29,144 bases of DNA. It comes from CBFDCQ01 sp965603355. Lineage in GTDB: Bacteria > Hydrogenedentota > CAZGCA01 > CBFDCQ01. The stretch spans positions 1 through 29,144 of the forward strand of contig CBFDCQ010000039.1 in NCBI GenBank assembly GCA_965603355.1, written 5' to 3'. The notes beneath the pieces are model-generated. The model saw only the letters and a program-made list of their open reading frames with translations. It was not told the origin of the DNA and did no database searches. Shown one piece after another: positions 1-6,899 of the stretch (the stretch's first letter is position 1; each line of letters starts with the position of its first letter). The position numbers were made by a program, and so were the translations under genes.

Positions 1-50
1 AGGCAAAGCTCTTATTCTTATCTAACGGCCAAGAGCCTTAAGAGAGTTGC

Positions 51-94
51 GCGGCGAAACCCCGTAATTTGGGGTTTCGCCGCTTTCTTTTTCT
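51..94 (+). terminator. Rho-independent terminator of an upstream gene
   Basis: A perfect 13-bp stem (51-63 pairing with 71-83) closes a 7-nt loop and is followed by a T-rich tract (84-94). The T tract lies on the + strand, so it ends a transcript entering from the left of the window. The first 50 bases hold no recognisable gene. Confidence 0.85.
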
Positions 95-145
95 GCCTTT
101 TCGCCCGCCGATAACACATCCATCCCAAAACGCCGTGGCTGAACC

Positions 146-175
146 TTGACTATCGCGCGGACGCTGCGCTACAAT
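146..175 (+). promoter_or_regulatory. Sigma70-like promoter for the GYD-domain gene
   Basis: TTGACT (146-151) and TACAAT (170-175) are separated by 18 bp and lie about 70 nt before the chosen start at 246. An in-frame ATG at 174 lies inside the -10 box, which argues against that ATG as the start of translation. Confidence 0.6.
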
Positions 176-245
176 GAACCCGGACGTCGTCGAGGTTGGG
201 AGGGATACAGGTGGCCAGACTGCAATCCGAAGGGAGGTGGAGAGG

Positions 246-533
246 GTGGCTACGTATGTAATGTTAACCACTTTGACTGACGAGGGCAGAAAGACTGTAA
301 GGCAAAACCCCGAGAGGATCGCGGAGGTCAACAAGGAAGTCGAGGCAATGGGGGCGAAACTCGTCGCCCAGTACGTGCTGATGGGGCAGTACGATTTTGT
401 GAACATCCTGGAAGCGCCGGACAATGAGACGGTGGTCAGGGTAGCTATCGAGCTCGGCTCACGAGGGACGCTTCAGACCACGACATTGGCTGCCATGACT
501 CTTGACGAGTTCATCGCTACTGTCAGGAAGTAG
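246..533 (+). CDS. GYD domain-containing protein
   Basis: A 95-residue protein of the GYD family, small alpha/beta proteins of unknown function that resemble the dimeric ferredoxin-like fold. Seen here: the start YVMLTTLTDEG, the central GQYDFVNILEAPD segment that matches the family core, and the ending TTTLAAMTLDEF. The start is taken as GTG at 246 because a strong Shine-Dalgarno (GGAGGT, 233-238) lies 7 nt before it and this gives the usual family length of about 95-100 residues. An in-frame ATG at 174 would add 24 residues but sits within the -10 hexamer. The gene appears to be a single transcription unit with its own promoter. A GC-rich hairpin without a T tract (590-606) lies after it. 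The family call is firm; the biological role is unknown. Confidence 0.85.
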   Translation: MATYVMLTTLTDEGRKTVRQNPERIAEVNKEVEAMGAKLVAQYVLMGQYDFVNILEAPDNETVVRVAIELGSRGTLQTTTLAAMTLDEFIATVRK

Positions 534-626
534 CTGATTTCAGAGCCGCCGTGTCCCTCCCCATGAACAACTGCCAAGTACGTCTGTGCCGGCGGACCGC
601 CCGCCGATTATCGAAATACACCAATT

Positions 627-1064
627 ATGAAATATAAGCTCATATTGATCGCCTTCTTCCCGCTGCTGGTTTCCGCACTTGGCTGCAGCACGCCCAAACA
701 GAGCAGCGTCCGTTTCGAAAAACATCGCTTTCTTGTCGAACTTGCCACAACTCCCGACCAACGCGCGCGCGGTATGATGTTTCGACAAAACATGGATGAA
801 GATAAAGGCATGTTGTTCATCTTTGACGAGGAGGAGGTGCAGCCTTTCTGGATGAAGAACACCTACATATATCTGGATATAATCTGGATTGACAGGAGTC
901 GGAAAGTGGTGTTTATCAGCAGGAACACGCCACCATGCACCGAAGAACCGTATCGCAGCATAAACCCGGGCAAGAAGGCCATGTACGTTCTGGAACTACG
1001 CGGTGGAACCGCCGATAAGATAGGATTGGACGTCGGCGACGAATTGATACTGGACATAAATTGA
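627..1064 (+). CDS. DUF192 family lipoprotein
   Basis: A 145-residue protein with a lipoprotein signal: a short hydrophobic stretch after MKYK ends in SALGC, with Cys20 as the likely lipidation site (the -3 to -1 residues A-L-G fit a relaxed lipobox). The mature part is a DUF192 domain (about residues 28-143). It shows the family hallmarks RARGMMFR, GMLFIFDEE, PFWMKNTYIYLDIIWID and, near the C terminus, the ALYVLEL-type segment followed by GLDVGDEL. DUF192 proteins are small beta-rich proteins of unknown function, often exported. The start ATG has no convincing ribosome binding site and no clear promoter was seen, so read-through from the GYD gene is possible. The full DUF192 core is present and nothing looks broken. 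Confidence 0.88.
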   Translation: MKYKLILIAFFPLLVSALGCSTPKQSSVRFEKHRFLVELATTPDQRARGMMFRQNMDEDKGMLFIFDEEEVQPFWMKNTYIYLDIIWIDRSRKVVFISRNTPPCTEEPYRSINPGKKAMYVLELRGGTADKIGLDVGDELILDIN

Positions 1065-1118
1065 CCTGGAAGCTGATCCGTAGTCCCCTACCCTTCTTGA
1101 ATCTGTTGTCCACCTGTA

Positions 1119-1305
1119 GAGACGTGCCGGTGGGACGTCTCAAGCCGGGCATACCGGTTTCCCGTGGCGAGTGGCACTGCTTCATGGTGGGGCGGACATT
1201 CTTATCCGCCGCTCCTTCTTATCACGCTAGACACGTCCCCGCAATACGGGATCTTCCACAGCCCGCTTCTAGCGGGCCGTTCTTTGCAGCCCGCCAAGGC
1301 GGGCT
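1119..1305 (+). repeat. Cluster of short inverted repeats in a gene-free region
   Basis: Between the DUF192 stop and the hisF promoter (1065-1493) I see no credible gene. The stretch carries five short perfect inverted repeats: 1119-1125/1135-1141, 1191-1196/1205-1210, 1238-1241/1247-1250, 1261-1267/1271-1277 and 1288-1295/1298-1305. The last (AGCCCGCC-AA-GGCGGGCT) resembles the hairpin between ftsW and murG at 5751-5764. The density suggests degraded intergenic repeat elements rather than one terminator, although the 1261-1277 hairpin followed by a short T-rich run could help end the DUF192 transcript. Confidence 0.5.
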
Positions 1306-1493
1306 AAACGGTAAGCGTTCAGCAGCTTGCCCGCAGGAGTGTCTAGGAAGAAGCGGGCGTCGCGGCACACCCTCGGCAAGGAACTGCTCTAGATCTGGGC
1401 TGACTCGGCGTGGCAACTGGCACTACCTCACGGTAAACACGTACATGGAGCATCCCAAAGCGGGACCACGCACCCGCCAGCGCACGTTTGTCA

Positions 1494-1522
1494 TTGACAC
1501 AGTCACAGCAAGTCTGTATTCT
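1494..1522 (+). promoter_or_regulatory. Sigma70-like promoter for hisF
   Basis: TTGACA (1494-1499) and TATTCT (1517-1522) are separated by exactly 17 bp, about 70 nt before the hisF start codon. This is one of the best promoter matches in the window. Confidence 0.7.
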
Positions 1523-1526
1523 CATG

Positions 1527-1545
1527 TCACATCCACTACATGTGA
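1527..1545 (+). promoter_or_regulatory. Candidate operator (inverted repeat at hisF start site)
   Basis: TCACAT (1527-1532) and ATGTGA (1540-1545) form a perfect 6-bp inverted repeat with a 7-nt spacer. It begins 5 nt after the -10 box, so it covers the expected transcription start. Its position suits a repressor site, but no cognate regulator is encoded beside it. Confidence 0.35.
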
Positions 1546-1593
1546 AGGGTAAATGGGGGCGAGTCATCGCCAATCCATAGGAGGTCAACCGGA

Positions 1594-2358
1594 ATGGATA
1601 CAGTGAGGATAGTGCCGTGTCTGGATATGAGAGAAGGTAGGGTGGTAAAGGGCGTACACTTTGTCGAGCTGCGCGACGCGGCGGACCCCGTCGAGGCTGC
1701 GCGCGCTTACTCCGAAGGCGGCGCGGACGAGATCGCGTTTCTCGACATCACCGCCACTGTCGAGCAACGGCGCACCATGTTCGACGTGCTCGAGAAGGTG
1801 GCCGCCGTTGTGGACGTGCCGCTGACAGTCGGCGGCGGTATAAAGTCCTGCGACGACGTCGAACAGGCCCTCAAGTCCGGCGCGAGCTGCGTCTCCATAT
1901 CGAGTGCAGCGTACCGAACACCCGACATCGTTAGGGAAGTAGTCGAGCGGTTCGGATCGGAGAAGATCATCGTCGCGATCGACGCGGACGCCAACGACTC
2001 CTGCCCTTCCAGCCGAGAGGTTTACATTGACGGTGGGCGTACGGCTACCGGCAAGGACGCCATCGAGTTCGCCAAGGAAATGGCCGATATCGGCGTGGGT
2101 CAGTTACTCCCCACAAGCAAGGCGACCGACGGCACCAAAGATGGATACGACCTGCAGCTAACGCGCGGGATTGCTGACGCCACGGGACTCCCGGTCGTCG
2201 CCAGTGGCGGCGCCGGCACGTTGGAGCACTTTTACGAAGCCGTCGCGGAAGGACATGCTCAGGCTGTTCTCGCCGCGTCCGTGTTCCACTTCGGCGTGTT
2301 CACAATACGGCAGGTCAAAGAGTACCTCCAACAACGCGGCATACCCGTCAATCTATAG
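1594..2358 (+). CDS. hisF: Imidazole glycerol phosphate synthase cyclase subunit HisF
   Basis: A 254-residue (beta/alpha)8-barrel. HisF uses ammonia from its partner glutaminase HisH to convert PRFAR into imidazole glycerol phosphate and AICAR, in cytoplasmic histidine synthesis. Both catalytic aspartates are at the canonical positions: Asp11 in CLDMREGR and Asp130 in VAIDAD. Other family segments are LTVGGGI, GSEKIIVAID, DGTKDGYD and VVASGGAG. The usual TSxDxDG segment reads TSKATDG, so one non-catalytic aspartate is Ala while the next is kept. A Shine-Dalgarno (AGGAGGT, 1579-1585) sits 8 nt before the ATG. No hisH, hisA or other his gene is in the window. HisF-like proteins also occur in sugar amidation pathways (WbuZ), but the full length and conserved residues favour true HisF. 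Confidence 0.9.
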   Translation: MDTVRIVPCLDMREGRVVKGVHFVELRDAADPVEAARAYSEGGADEIAFLDITATVEQRRTMFDVLEKVAAVVDVPLTVGGGIKSCDDVEQALKSGASCVSISSAAYRTPDIVREVVERFGSEKIIVAIDADANDSCPSSREVYIDGGRTATGKDAIEFAKEMADIGVGQLLPTSKATDGTKDGYDLQLTRGIADATGLPVVASGGAGTLEHFYEAVAEGHAQAVLAASVFHFGVFTIRQVKEYLQQRGIPVNL

Positions 2359-2390
2359 TATTCCGGCGGGCAGTCCACTCGGAAGGGTTC

Positions 2391-2419
2391 TCGACAACGG
2401 GACCTGTTCGTGGTAGAAT
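2391..2419 (+). promoter_or_regulatory. Promoter for the M50-cobO-DUF4416 operon
   Basis: TCGACA (2391-2396) and TAGAAT (2414-2419) are 17 bp apart, 100 nt before the first start codon. A perfect 7-bp hairpin with a 3-nt loop (2444-2460) lies in the leader; it has no T tract, so it is not an obvious terminator. Confidence 0.5.
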
Positions 2420-2518
2420 TGCAGGAAATCCGCGCGAGAATTCTTCCCTTTCTAAGGGAAATGCGCTTAATCGCGGCGGTTCCGACGACGAAGCAAGGAA
2501 TGCTGACAAGGAGGCCAT

Positions 2519-3154
2519 ATGCTGCTAAACCCGGCCGTCGAATACTTCGGGCTGTACGTCGTGTTGCTCTTCTCGATTTGCGTTCACGAGATGCTCCACG
2601 CTTACGCAGCGGACAGATGCGGCGACCAGACGGCACGCTTCCTGGGAAGAGTGACCCTCAACCCGCTGCCGCACATCGATCCGATGGGGACTGTGCTTTT
2701 CCCGCTGGCGGCAATGCTGCTCCGTGCTCCGTTCTTAATAGGCTGGGCGAAACCCGTCCCGGTCAACCCGAGGAACTTCCGCAATCCTAAACGCGACGAT
2801 ATTGTGGTTTCGCTTGCAGGCGTAGCCGGAAACTTCTCGCTCGCAATCGCTGCGGCTCTGATCTTCCGCCTATTGGCACTGCTGCCGTTGCCCAGGAGTT
2901 CACTGCCGATATTCTTCATTCTCGGCATGTGCATGCATATAAACGTCCTGCTCGGCGTGTTCAACCTTATTCCCCTGCCACCTCTTGACGGTTCGCATGT
3001 GCTGCTGCATTTCCTTCCATTCGAAGCGGCAGTGAAATACAGGCGGATAGCGCCGTATAGTTTCTTCATACTTATAATGCTCCTCTGGTCGGGTCTTCTC
3101 TGGCATCTGCTGAAGATCCCGATGGCCATAATTGACGCGATAGCGGGCATCTGA
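2519..3154 (+). CDS. Site-2 protease family (M50) membrane metalloprotease
   Basis: A 211-residue integral membrane protein of the compact M50 family (YwhC/site-2-protease-like), which cuts substrates within the membrane. Seen here: the zinc motif His23-Glu24-M-L-His27 in the first hydrophobic segment, the family segment GRVTLNPLPHIDPMGT (about 43-58), the GWAKPVPVNP segment (75-84), and the third zinc ligand in NLIPLPPLDG (Asp157). Four to five hydrophobic helices fit the family topology. A strong Shine-Dalgarno (AAGGAGG, 2508-2514) ends 4 nt before the ATG. It is followed after only 2 nt by cobO, so the two are probably translationally coupled. All catalytic residues are present. The substrate is unknown; no anti-sigma factor or other obvious target is nearby. 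Confidence 0.9.
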   Translation: MLLNPAVEYFGLYVVLLFSICVHEMLHAYAADRCGDQTARFLGRVTLNPLPHIDPMGTVLFPLAAMLLRAPFLIGWAKPVPVNPRNFRNPKRDDIVVSLAGVAGNFSLAIAAALIFRLLALLPLPRSSLPIFFILGMCMHINVLLGVFNLIPLPPLDGSHVLLHFLPFEAAVKYRRIAPYSFFILIMLLWSGLLWHLLKIPMAIIDAIAGI

Positions 3155-3156
3155 CA

Positions 3157-3726
3157 ATGGCGGCATCTGCGGGTTTGGTTCAGATATACACCGGTGCCGG
3201 AAAGGGCAAGACGACCGCTGCGCTCGGTCTGGGCCTTCGCGCCGCAGGACACGGCATGAAGGTCATCATGGTCCAGTTCATGAAGACCGCCCGGTACTAC
3301 GGCGAGTTCGAGGCCGTTAAGAAGCTTGCACCGAATTTCGAGATCGTGCAGAAAGGCAAACCGTGTACCCGACCGGATGCCGAGTGCTTGGAGTGCAGGG
3401 AATGCTTCTTCTATCCTGAAGAACCGACTTCAGCCGATTTCAATGCCGCACGCGACGCTCTCGAGTTCGCCGCCGACGTCATAGGGAAAGGCGAATACGA
3501 CGTGGTCATACTCGACGAGATCCTCTATGCCGTTAAGTTCGATCTGATTAAGGCGAGCGATGTGGTGGAGCTGATCAAGGCGAAGCCGCCGAACCTGGAG
3601 CTCGTATTGACTGGCGGGGACGCGCCTCCGGAGCTTATAGAACTCGCGGACCTCGTTACAGAGATGCGGGAGGTCAAACATCCGTTACAGCAGGGGCATG
3701 AAGCGCGAAAGGGTATCGAATACTGA
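3157..3726 (+). CDS. cobO: Cob(I)alamin adenosyltransferase (CobA/CobO/BtuR type)
   Basis: A 189-residue ATP:corrinoid adenosyltransferase, which transfers the adenosyl group of ATP to reduced cob(I)alamin to give coenzyme B12. The P-loop is GAGKGKTT (residues 13-20), followed by GLRAAGHGMKVIMVQFMK, and the Walker B-like YDVVILDEI lies at 114-122. The segments LVLTGGDAPPELIELADLVTEM and the C-terminal HPLQQGHEARKGIEY are typical of the family, including the conserved PxxxGxxAxxGIEx end. Unusual is a cysteine cluster, Cys70-x6-Cys77-x2-Cys80-x2-Cys83, between the P-loop half and the Walker B strand; it looks able to bind a metal. The ATG lies 2 nt after the upstream stop. No other cobalamin biosynthesis genes are in the window, so a salvage or corrinoid-maintenance role is likely. 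Confidence 0.92.
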   Translation: MAASAGLVQIYTGAGKGKTTAALGLGLRAAGHGMKVIMVQFMKTARYYGEFEAVKKLAPNFEIVQKGKPCTRPDAECLECRECFFYPEEPTSADFNAARDALEFAADVIGKGEYDVVILDEILYAVKFDLIKASDVVELIKAKPPNLELVLTGGDAPPELIELADLVTEMREVKHPLQQGHEARKGIEY

Positions 3727-3741
3727 GGTACGTGCCGTGGG

Positions 3742-4269
3742 GTGACCTGTGAAGCCGCTCCGGCGAAGTTGGTGTGCGGTATCATAGCCTCCTCCGCCGA
3801 CGATATGGACCGCGCGGAACGTGCTCTCGAGCAAGCGTTCGGCAAGATAGAGATCCGTTCCGAACGCATCCCCTTTGACGACACTCCATACTATCAGCCC
3901 GAGATGGGCGACGGTCTAATCAGGGAATGGACCAGCTTCGAGAAACCTATCTCGCAGGCCGCCATAGTCGACGCCAAACTGACCACGAACGCGCTTGAGA
4001 ACCGGCTTGCGCGAGAGGACGGGTCGCGTACGGCAAACCTCGATCCCGGCTACATTGTGGCACCACGCCTCGTGCTCGCCACAACGAAAGATCACGCGCA
4101 CAGGATATACCTCGCCAGAGGAATATTCGCGGAGGTTACTCTGATCTACCGCGACGGCAGTTTCCATCCGCTCGAATGGACGTACCCCGAGTACCGAAAA
4201 TCCACCGCGCTCGATTTCTTCACCAAAGTGCGCACCGCACACCGCGCCCAACTCCACACCAGCTTATAG
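3742..4269 (+). CDS. DUF4416 family protein
   Basis: A 175-residue protein of unknown function, DUF4416, found mainly in anaerobic Desulfobacterota, Nitrospirota and candidate phyla. Seen here: AKLVCGIIAS at the N terminus, TPYYQPEMGDGLIREW (about 47-62), the segment with TNALENRLA, NLDPGYIVAPRLVLATTKDH, HRIYLARGIFAEVTL and LEWTYPEYR. These segments run through the whole length, so the protein is complete. The start is GTG at 3742 with a weak GAGGT (3725-3729) upstream; no better start exists between it and the cobO stop 15 nt away. It is the last gene of the M50-cobO operon. Its stop codon touches the left end of a repeat element (4269-4431). The family is often described only as conserved; no reaction should be assigned. 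Confidence 0.85.
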   Translation: MTCEAAPAKLVCGIIASSADDMDRAERALEQAFGKIEIRSERIPFDDTPYYQPEMGDGLIREWTSFEKPISQAAIVDAKLTTNALENRLAREDGSRTANLDPGYIVAPRLVLATTKDHAHRIYLARGIFAEVTLIYRDGSFHPLEWTYPEYRKSTALDFFTKVRTAHRAQLHTSL

Positions 4270-4431
4270 AAATTCAGGGACAGACTACGAATTTCGAAGT
4301 TGCTGTGGTGCAGTTGTAGGAAGAGCATTCCGCCTTCTCGCCAAGACCCAATCCACGGTGATTGTTCGTTACATCAAATCACTGGAAGAAAACGGGGATG
4401 GAAGGAAATTCGTAGTCTGTCCCTGAATTTC
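4269..4431. mobile_element. MITE-like element with perfect 27-bp terminal inverted repeats
   Basis: The 27 bases at 4269-4295 are the exact reverse complement of 4405-4431. The core common to both ends includes GGGACAGACTACGAATTTC. The 109-bp interior has no coding capacity. This is the form of a miniature inverted-repeat element mobilised in trans, though no target-site duplication is visible at the borders. The left end begins at the last base of the DUF4416 stop codon. A transcript across it could fold into a long hairpin and act as a bidirectional 3' end. Confidence 0.65.
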
Positions 4432-4439
4432 CTGGCATC

Positions 4440-4515
4440 ATCCCCGCGCAGGCGGGGATCCATGCCTCAAGATGAACCCTCACCACCATCCCTGGATTCC
4501 CGCTTCCGCGGGAAT
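4440..4515. repeat. REP-like palindrome pair in opposite orientation
   Basis: Two perfect 8-bp stems with 4-nt loops: ATCCCCGC/GCGGGGAT (4440-4447 with 4452-4459) and ATTCCCGC/GCGGGAAT (4496-4503 with 4508-4515). Their flanks (TCAT on one side and TGGAT or ATCCA on the other) match in inverted orientation, so they are two copies of one REP-type unit facing each other. Translated in any frame they give the familiar spurious peptides such as SRGSGNP and SRFRGND. Confidence 0.65.
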
Positions 4516-4537
4516 GACGCAAAGAAGGGAGCACACT

Positions 4538-4611
4538 TGTCATTCTGAGTGCAGCGAAGAATCTCAACCATCAGGCCATGAATGAGACCCTTCGCTTCGC
4601 TCAGGGTGACA
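4538..4611. repeat. Imperfect 28-bp inverted repeat (MITE/terminator-like)
   Basis: The left arm (4538-4565, starting TGTCATTCTGAG) and the right arm (4584-4611, ending CAGGGTGACA) are reverse complements with a few mismatches, separated by 18 nt. The TGTCA ends and AGCGAAG cores match a repeat type that I recall as common between genes in several phyla. It lies 18 nt beyond the murG stop and could form the 3' end of the dcw transcript. Confidence 0.55.
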
Positions 4612-4629
4612 TCAAGACGGGGCAGCGAG

Positions 4630-5733
4630 TTAAGCGTAAGGCTTGCGTGACGCGGTTTCGAGCAGGATGTCGACGATTTCGCGAGCGGCGTGTGGTCGGG
4701 CGAGCGCGCGGCTATTCCCTTTCATGGACTCGAGCAGTAAGGGGTTACCGACAATCTCGTCGATGAGTCGCGCGAGGTTCTGTCCGTCAAGTTCGTTGTC
4801 CAGTACCATCTTCGCGGCACCTGCTTCCACCATGGCTTTCGCGTTTGCTTCCTGGTGCCCGCCGGCGGCGTACGGGAACGGGACGAGAATCGACGGTAGA
4901 CCAAACAGGGTAATCTCGGCAAGAGTCGATGCGCCCGACCGGCATATGATCAGGTCAGTCGCGGCGTAGGCTTTCGCTATGTCATCGAAGAAGGCCGTCA
5001 CGTACGAACCCATCGGGCTGTTTGCAGCATGCTTTCTCACCGCTTCCAGGTCATTCTTCCCGGTCATGAAGAGTACCTGGTACCTGTCCCGATCGAGCAG
5101 GTTCATCGCGTCCATCATCGCCGCGTTGAGCGAATGCGCGCCCTGGCTGCCGCCTAGCAGAAGGAGCGTGCATTTCGAGGGCGCGAGTGAAAAAAGTGCT
5201 GCCGATGCGCGCGTTCCCGCATGTTCGAGAATGTCACCGCGCAGAGGCATTCCTGTCAGCTTACATTTCGCGGGAGGGAAGGAACCGGTTTCATCCTCAT
5301 ACGTCGTCGCGATGCGCCGCACGAACCGGCTCAGAATCTTGTTTGCAAGTCCCGGACACCGGTTCTGCTCGTGTATTACCGCTGGAATTTTCAGCAACGC
5401 GGCTGCGGCAACCACGGGAAAACTGACGTACCCGCCCGTACCCAACACCGCTCGCGGTCTAATACGCACCAGCGCAACGAACGCCTGCACGAACCCGACA
5501 ACCAGTTTCAGCGCCGCCAGGAGCTTGCGGAATAACGAGACGCCGGCCCAGCCGGCAGCAGCTATTGGACGAAACTCGATCCCGGCCAAGGCCGCGACCT
5601 TTTGCTCGAGCCCGGCCTTCTTGCCGATGTAGACTATATGCGGGGACGGATCGCGTTTGCTCAGTTCATGCGCTACGGCAATCGCCGGAAAAACATGACC
5701 GCCTGTCCCGCCACCTGTGATTACTATACGCAT
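4630..5733 (-). CDS. murG: UDP-GlcNAc:undecaprenyl-PP-MurNAc-pentapeptide GlcNAc transferase MurG
   Basis: A 367-residue GT28-family enzyme that adds GlcNAc to lipid I to make lipid II on the cytoplasmic face of the membrane. The N-terminal glycine-rich loop GGGTGGHVFPAIA (7-19) and the acceptor-site segment GTGGYVSFPV are present. The second loop is GGSQGAHSLNA, and the donor-binding end carries CRSGASTLAEI and PYAAGGHQEANA. The usual HEQNxxPGxxNR segment reads HEQNRCPGLANK. Length is standard. The ATG is preceded by GGAGG about 11 nt upstream. It is the last gene of the dcw operon, 33 nt after ftsW with a small perfect hairpin in the gap. The usual next gene, murC, is not here; repeats follow instead. 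Confidence 0.97.
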   Translation of the reverse strand: MRIVITGGGTGGHVFPAIAVAHELSKRDPSPHIVYIGKKAGLEQKVAALAGIEFRPIAAAGWAGVSLFRKLLAALKLVVGFVQAFVALVRIRPRAVLGTGGYVSFPVVAAAALLKIPAVIHEQNRCPGLANKILSRFVRRIATTYEDETGSFPPAKCKLTGMPLRGDILEHAGTRASAALFSLAPSKCTLLLLGGSQGAHSLNAAMMDAMNLLDRDRYQVLFMTGKNDLEAVRKHAANSPMGSYVTAFFDDIAKAYAATDLIICRSGASTLAEITLFGLPSILVPFPYAAGGHQEANAKAMVEAGAAKMVLDNELDGQNLARLIDEIVGNPLLLESMKGNSRALARPHAAREIVDILLETASRKPYA

Positions 5734-5750
5734 TGTCGAACCAGCCTCCG

Positions 5751-5764
5751 GCGGGCAAGCCCGC
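5751..5764 (-). repeat. Hairpin in the ftsW-murG gap
   Basis: A perfect GCGGGC-AA-GCCCGC palindrome (- strand loop TT) starting 2 nt after the ftsW stop and just before the murG ribosome binding site. There is no T tract, so it is more likely an RNA-stability or translation-tuning element than a terminator. It resembles the hairpin at 1288-1305. Confidence 0.4.
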
Positions 5765-5766
5765 GT

Positions 5767-6891
5767 TTACCAGGCAACACTTGCACTCGTTCTTCTCTGC
5801 TGTCTTGCTATATTGATGAGTACGCCGGCGCTGATCATTGAGATGATAAGCGAGTTGCCGCCATAGCTGATGAATGGAAGCGTGAGCCCTTTCGTCGGGG
5901 CCAGACCCGTGACCACCGCGATGTTCAGGAGAGCCTGCAACGCTATCATCAGCGTTATACCGGCCGCAAGGAACGAGCCGAACGAGTCTTTCGCCCGCAA
6001 CGCCACGCGCAGACCCAAACACAGGAACAGCACGTACAGGACGACAATCCAGCACGTGCCGATCAGTCCCAGCTCCTCACCTATCACCGAGTAGATGAAA
6101 TCGGTGTGTGCCGCCGGCAGGTAAAAGAGCTTCTGTCGACCCTCGCCCAGCCCCTGGCCCAGCACCCCTCCGACACCAAAGCCAATGAAAGATTGTACGA
6201 GCTGGAAACCCTCGTCTTGCGCGTGAGCCCACGGGTTGAGGAACGCTATAATCCTCCTGCACCTCTCCTCATTCACCGCGACCATCGCAACGAACGCTGC
6301 CGTAAAGAGACCCGCGCAGCCAAGGATATGCTTGGTGCGCGCGCCGGCTATAAACAGCAACGCCAGAAACGTTATTAGCATCACGGCGGGCGTTCCCAGA
6401 TCGTGTCCAAGCAGAACGAGCACCGCAGTTGCACCGACTACGACGAGCGCGGGCATAAAGACCCACTTCAGGGAATCGATCTTGGCATGTTTGCGTTTCA
6501 GAAGGCTGGCCAGGTACACCAGCACCGCGAACTTCGCCATCTCTGACGGCTGGACGGTGAAGAAGCCGAGGTCTATCCATCTGAGCGCCCCGCCAACCGC
6601 TTTGCCGATGAGCAGGACTGTAAACAGAAGCGTGAAAGCCGCGATCATCAACGGCCACCTCGCCGCGTACCATACGTTGTAGTCCAGGTTCATCACAAGA
6701 AGCATTCCGGCAAGACCTATTAGGGCGTAAACGATGTGTCGCTTCAAGAAGAAATTCTGATCGTTGTAATTCTCCTGCGCCAGGACCCCGCTGGCGCTGA
6801 ACACCATGATGATACCCACGGCTACGAGAGCGATGGTTACAATGAACAGCATATGACTCTCATTCATCGTGGTTTTGCGTTTAGTTGTCAT
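5767..6891 (-). CDS. ftsW: Peptidoglycan glycosyltransferase FtsW (SEDS family)
   Basis: A 374-residue polytopic membrane protein of the SEDS family, which polymerises lipid II at the septum together with its cognate class B penicillin-binding protein. About ten hydrophobic segments are visible. Typical segments are VFSASGVLA in the first helix, ALRWIDLGFFTVQPSEMAKF (GxxRWIxxGxxxxQPSE family motif), LGHDLGTPAVML, the extracellular loop with DFIYSVIGEELGLIG, and the C-terminal GLAPTKGLTLPFISYGG. The last motif, together with dcw context, separates FtsW from RodA. The ATG at 6891 has GAGG a few bases upstream and lies 8 nt from the murD stop. The partner transpeptidase would be ftsI in the same operon. 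Confidence 0.96.
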   Translation of the reverse strand: MTTKRKTTMNESHMLFIVTIALVAVGIIMVFSASGVLAQENYNDQNFFLKRHIVYALIGLAGMLLVMNLDYNVWYAARWPLMIAAFTLLFTVLLIGKAVGGALRWIDLGFFTVQPSEMAKFAVLVYLASLLKRKHAKIDSLKWVFMPALVVVGATAVLVLLGHDLGTPAVMLITFLALLFIAGARTKHILGCAGLFTAAFVAMVAVNEERCRRIIAFLNPWAHAQDEGFQLVQSFIGFGVGGVLGQGLGEGRQKLFYLPAAHTDFIYSVIGEELGLIGTCWIVVLYVLFLCLGLRVALRAKDSFGSFLAAGITLMIALQALLNIAVVTGLAPTKGLTLPFISYGGNSLIISMISAGVLINIARQQRRTSASVAW

Positions 6892-6899
6892 AAGAACCT

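Noticed and set aside
174..245. Upstream extension of the GYD protein to ATG 174
   Set aside because: The ATG lies in the -10 box and the added residues are not part of the domain; GTG 246 has a strong ribosome binding site.
1061..1552. Open frame of 163 codons after DUF192
   Set aside because: It overlaps the DUF192 stop, runs through several palindromes and the hisF promoter, lacks a ribosome binding site, and its peptide resembles no family.
4379..4567. Small - strand frame across the repeats
   Set aside because: Its peptide (SRGSGNP, IPACAGM) is the usual artefact of translating REP-like repeats.
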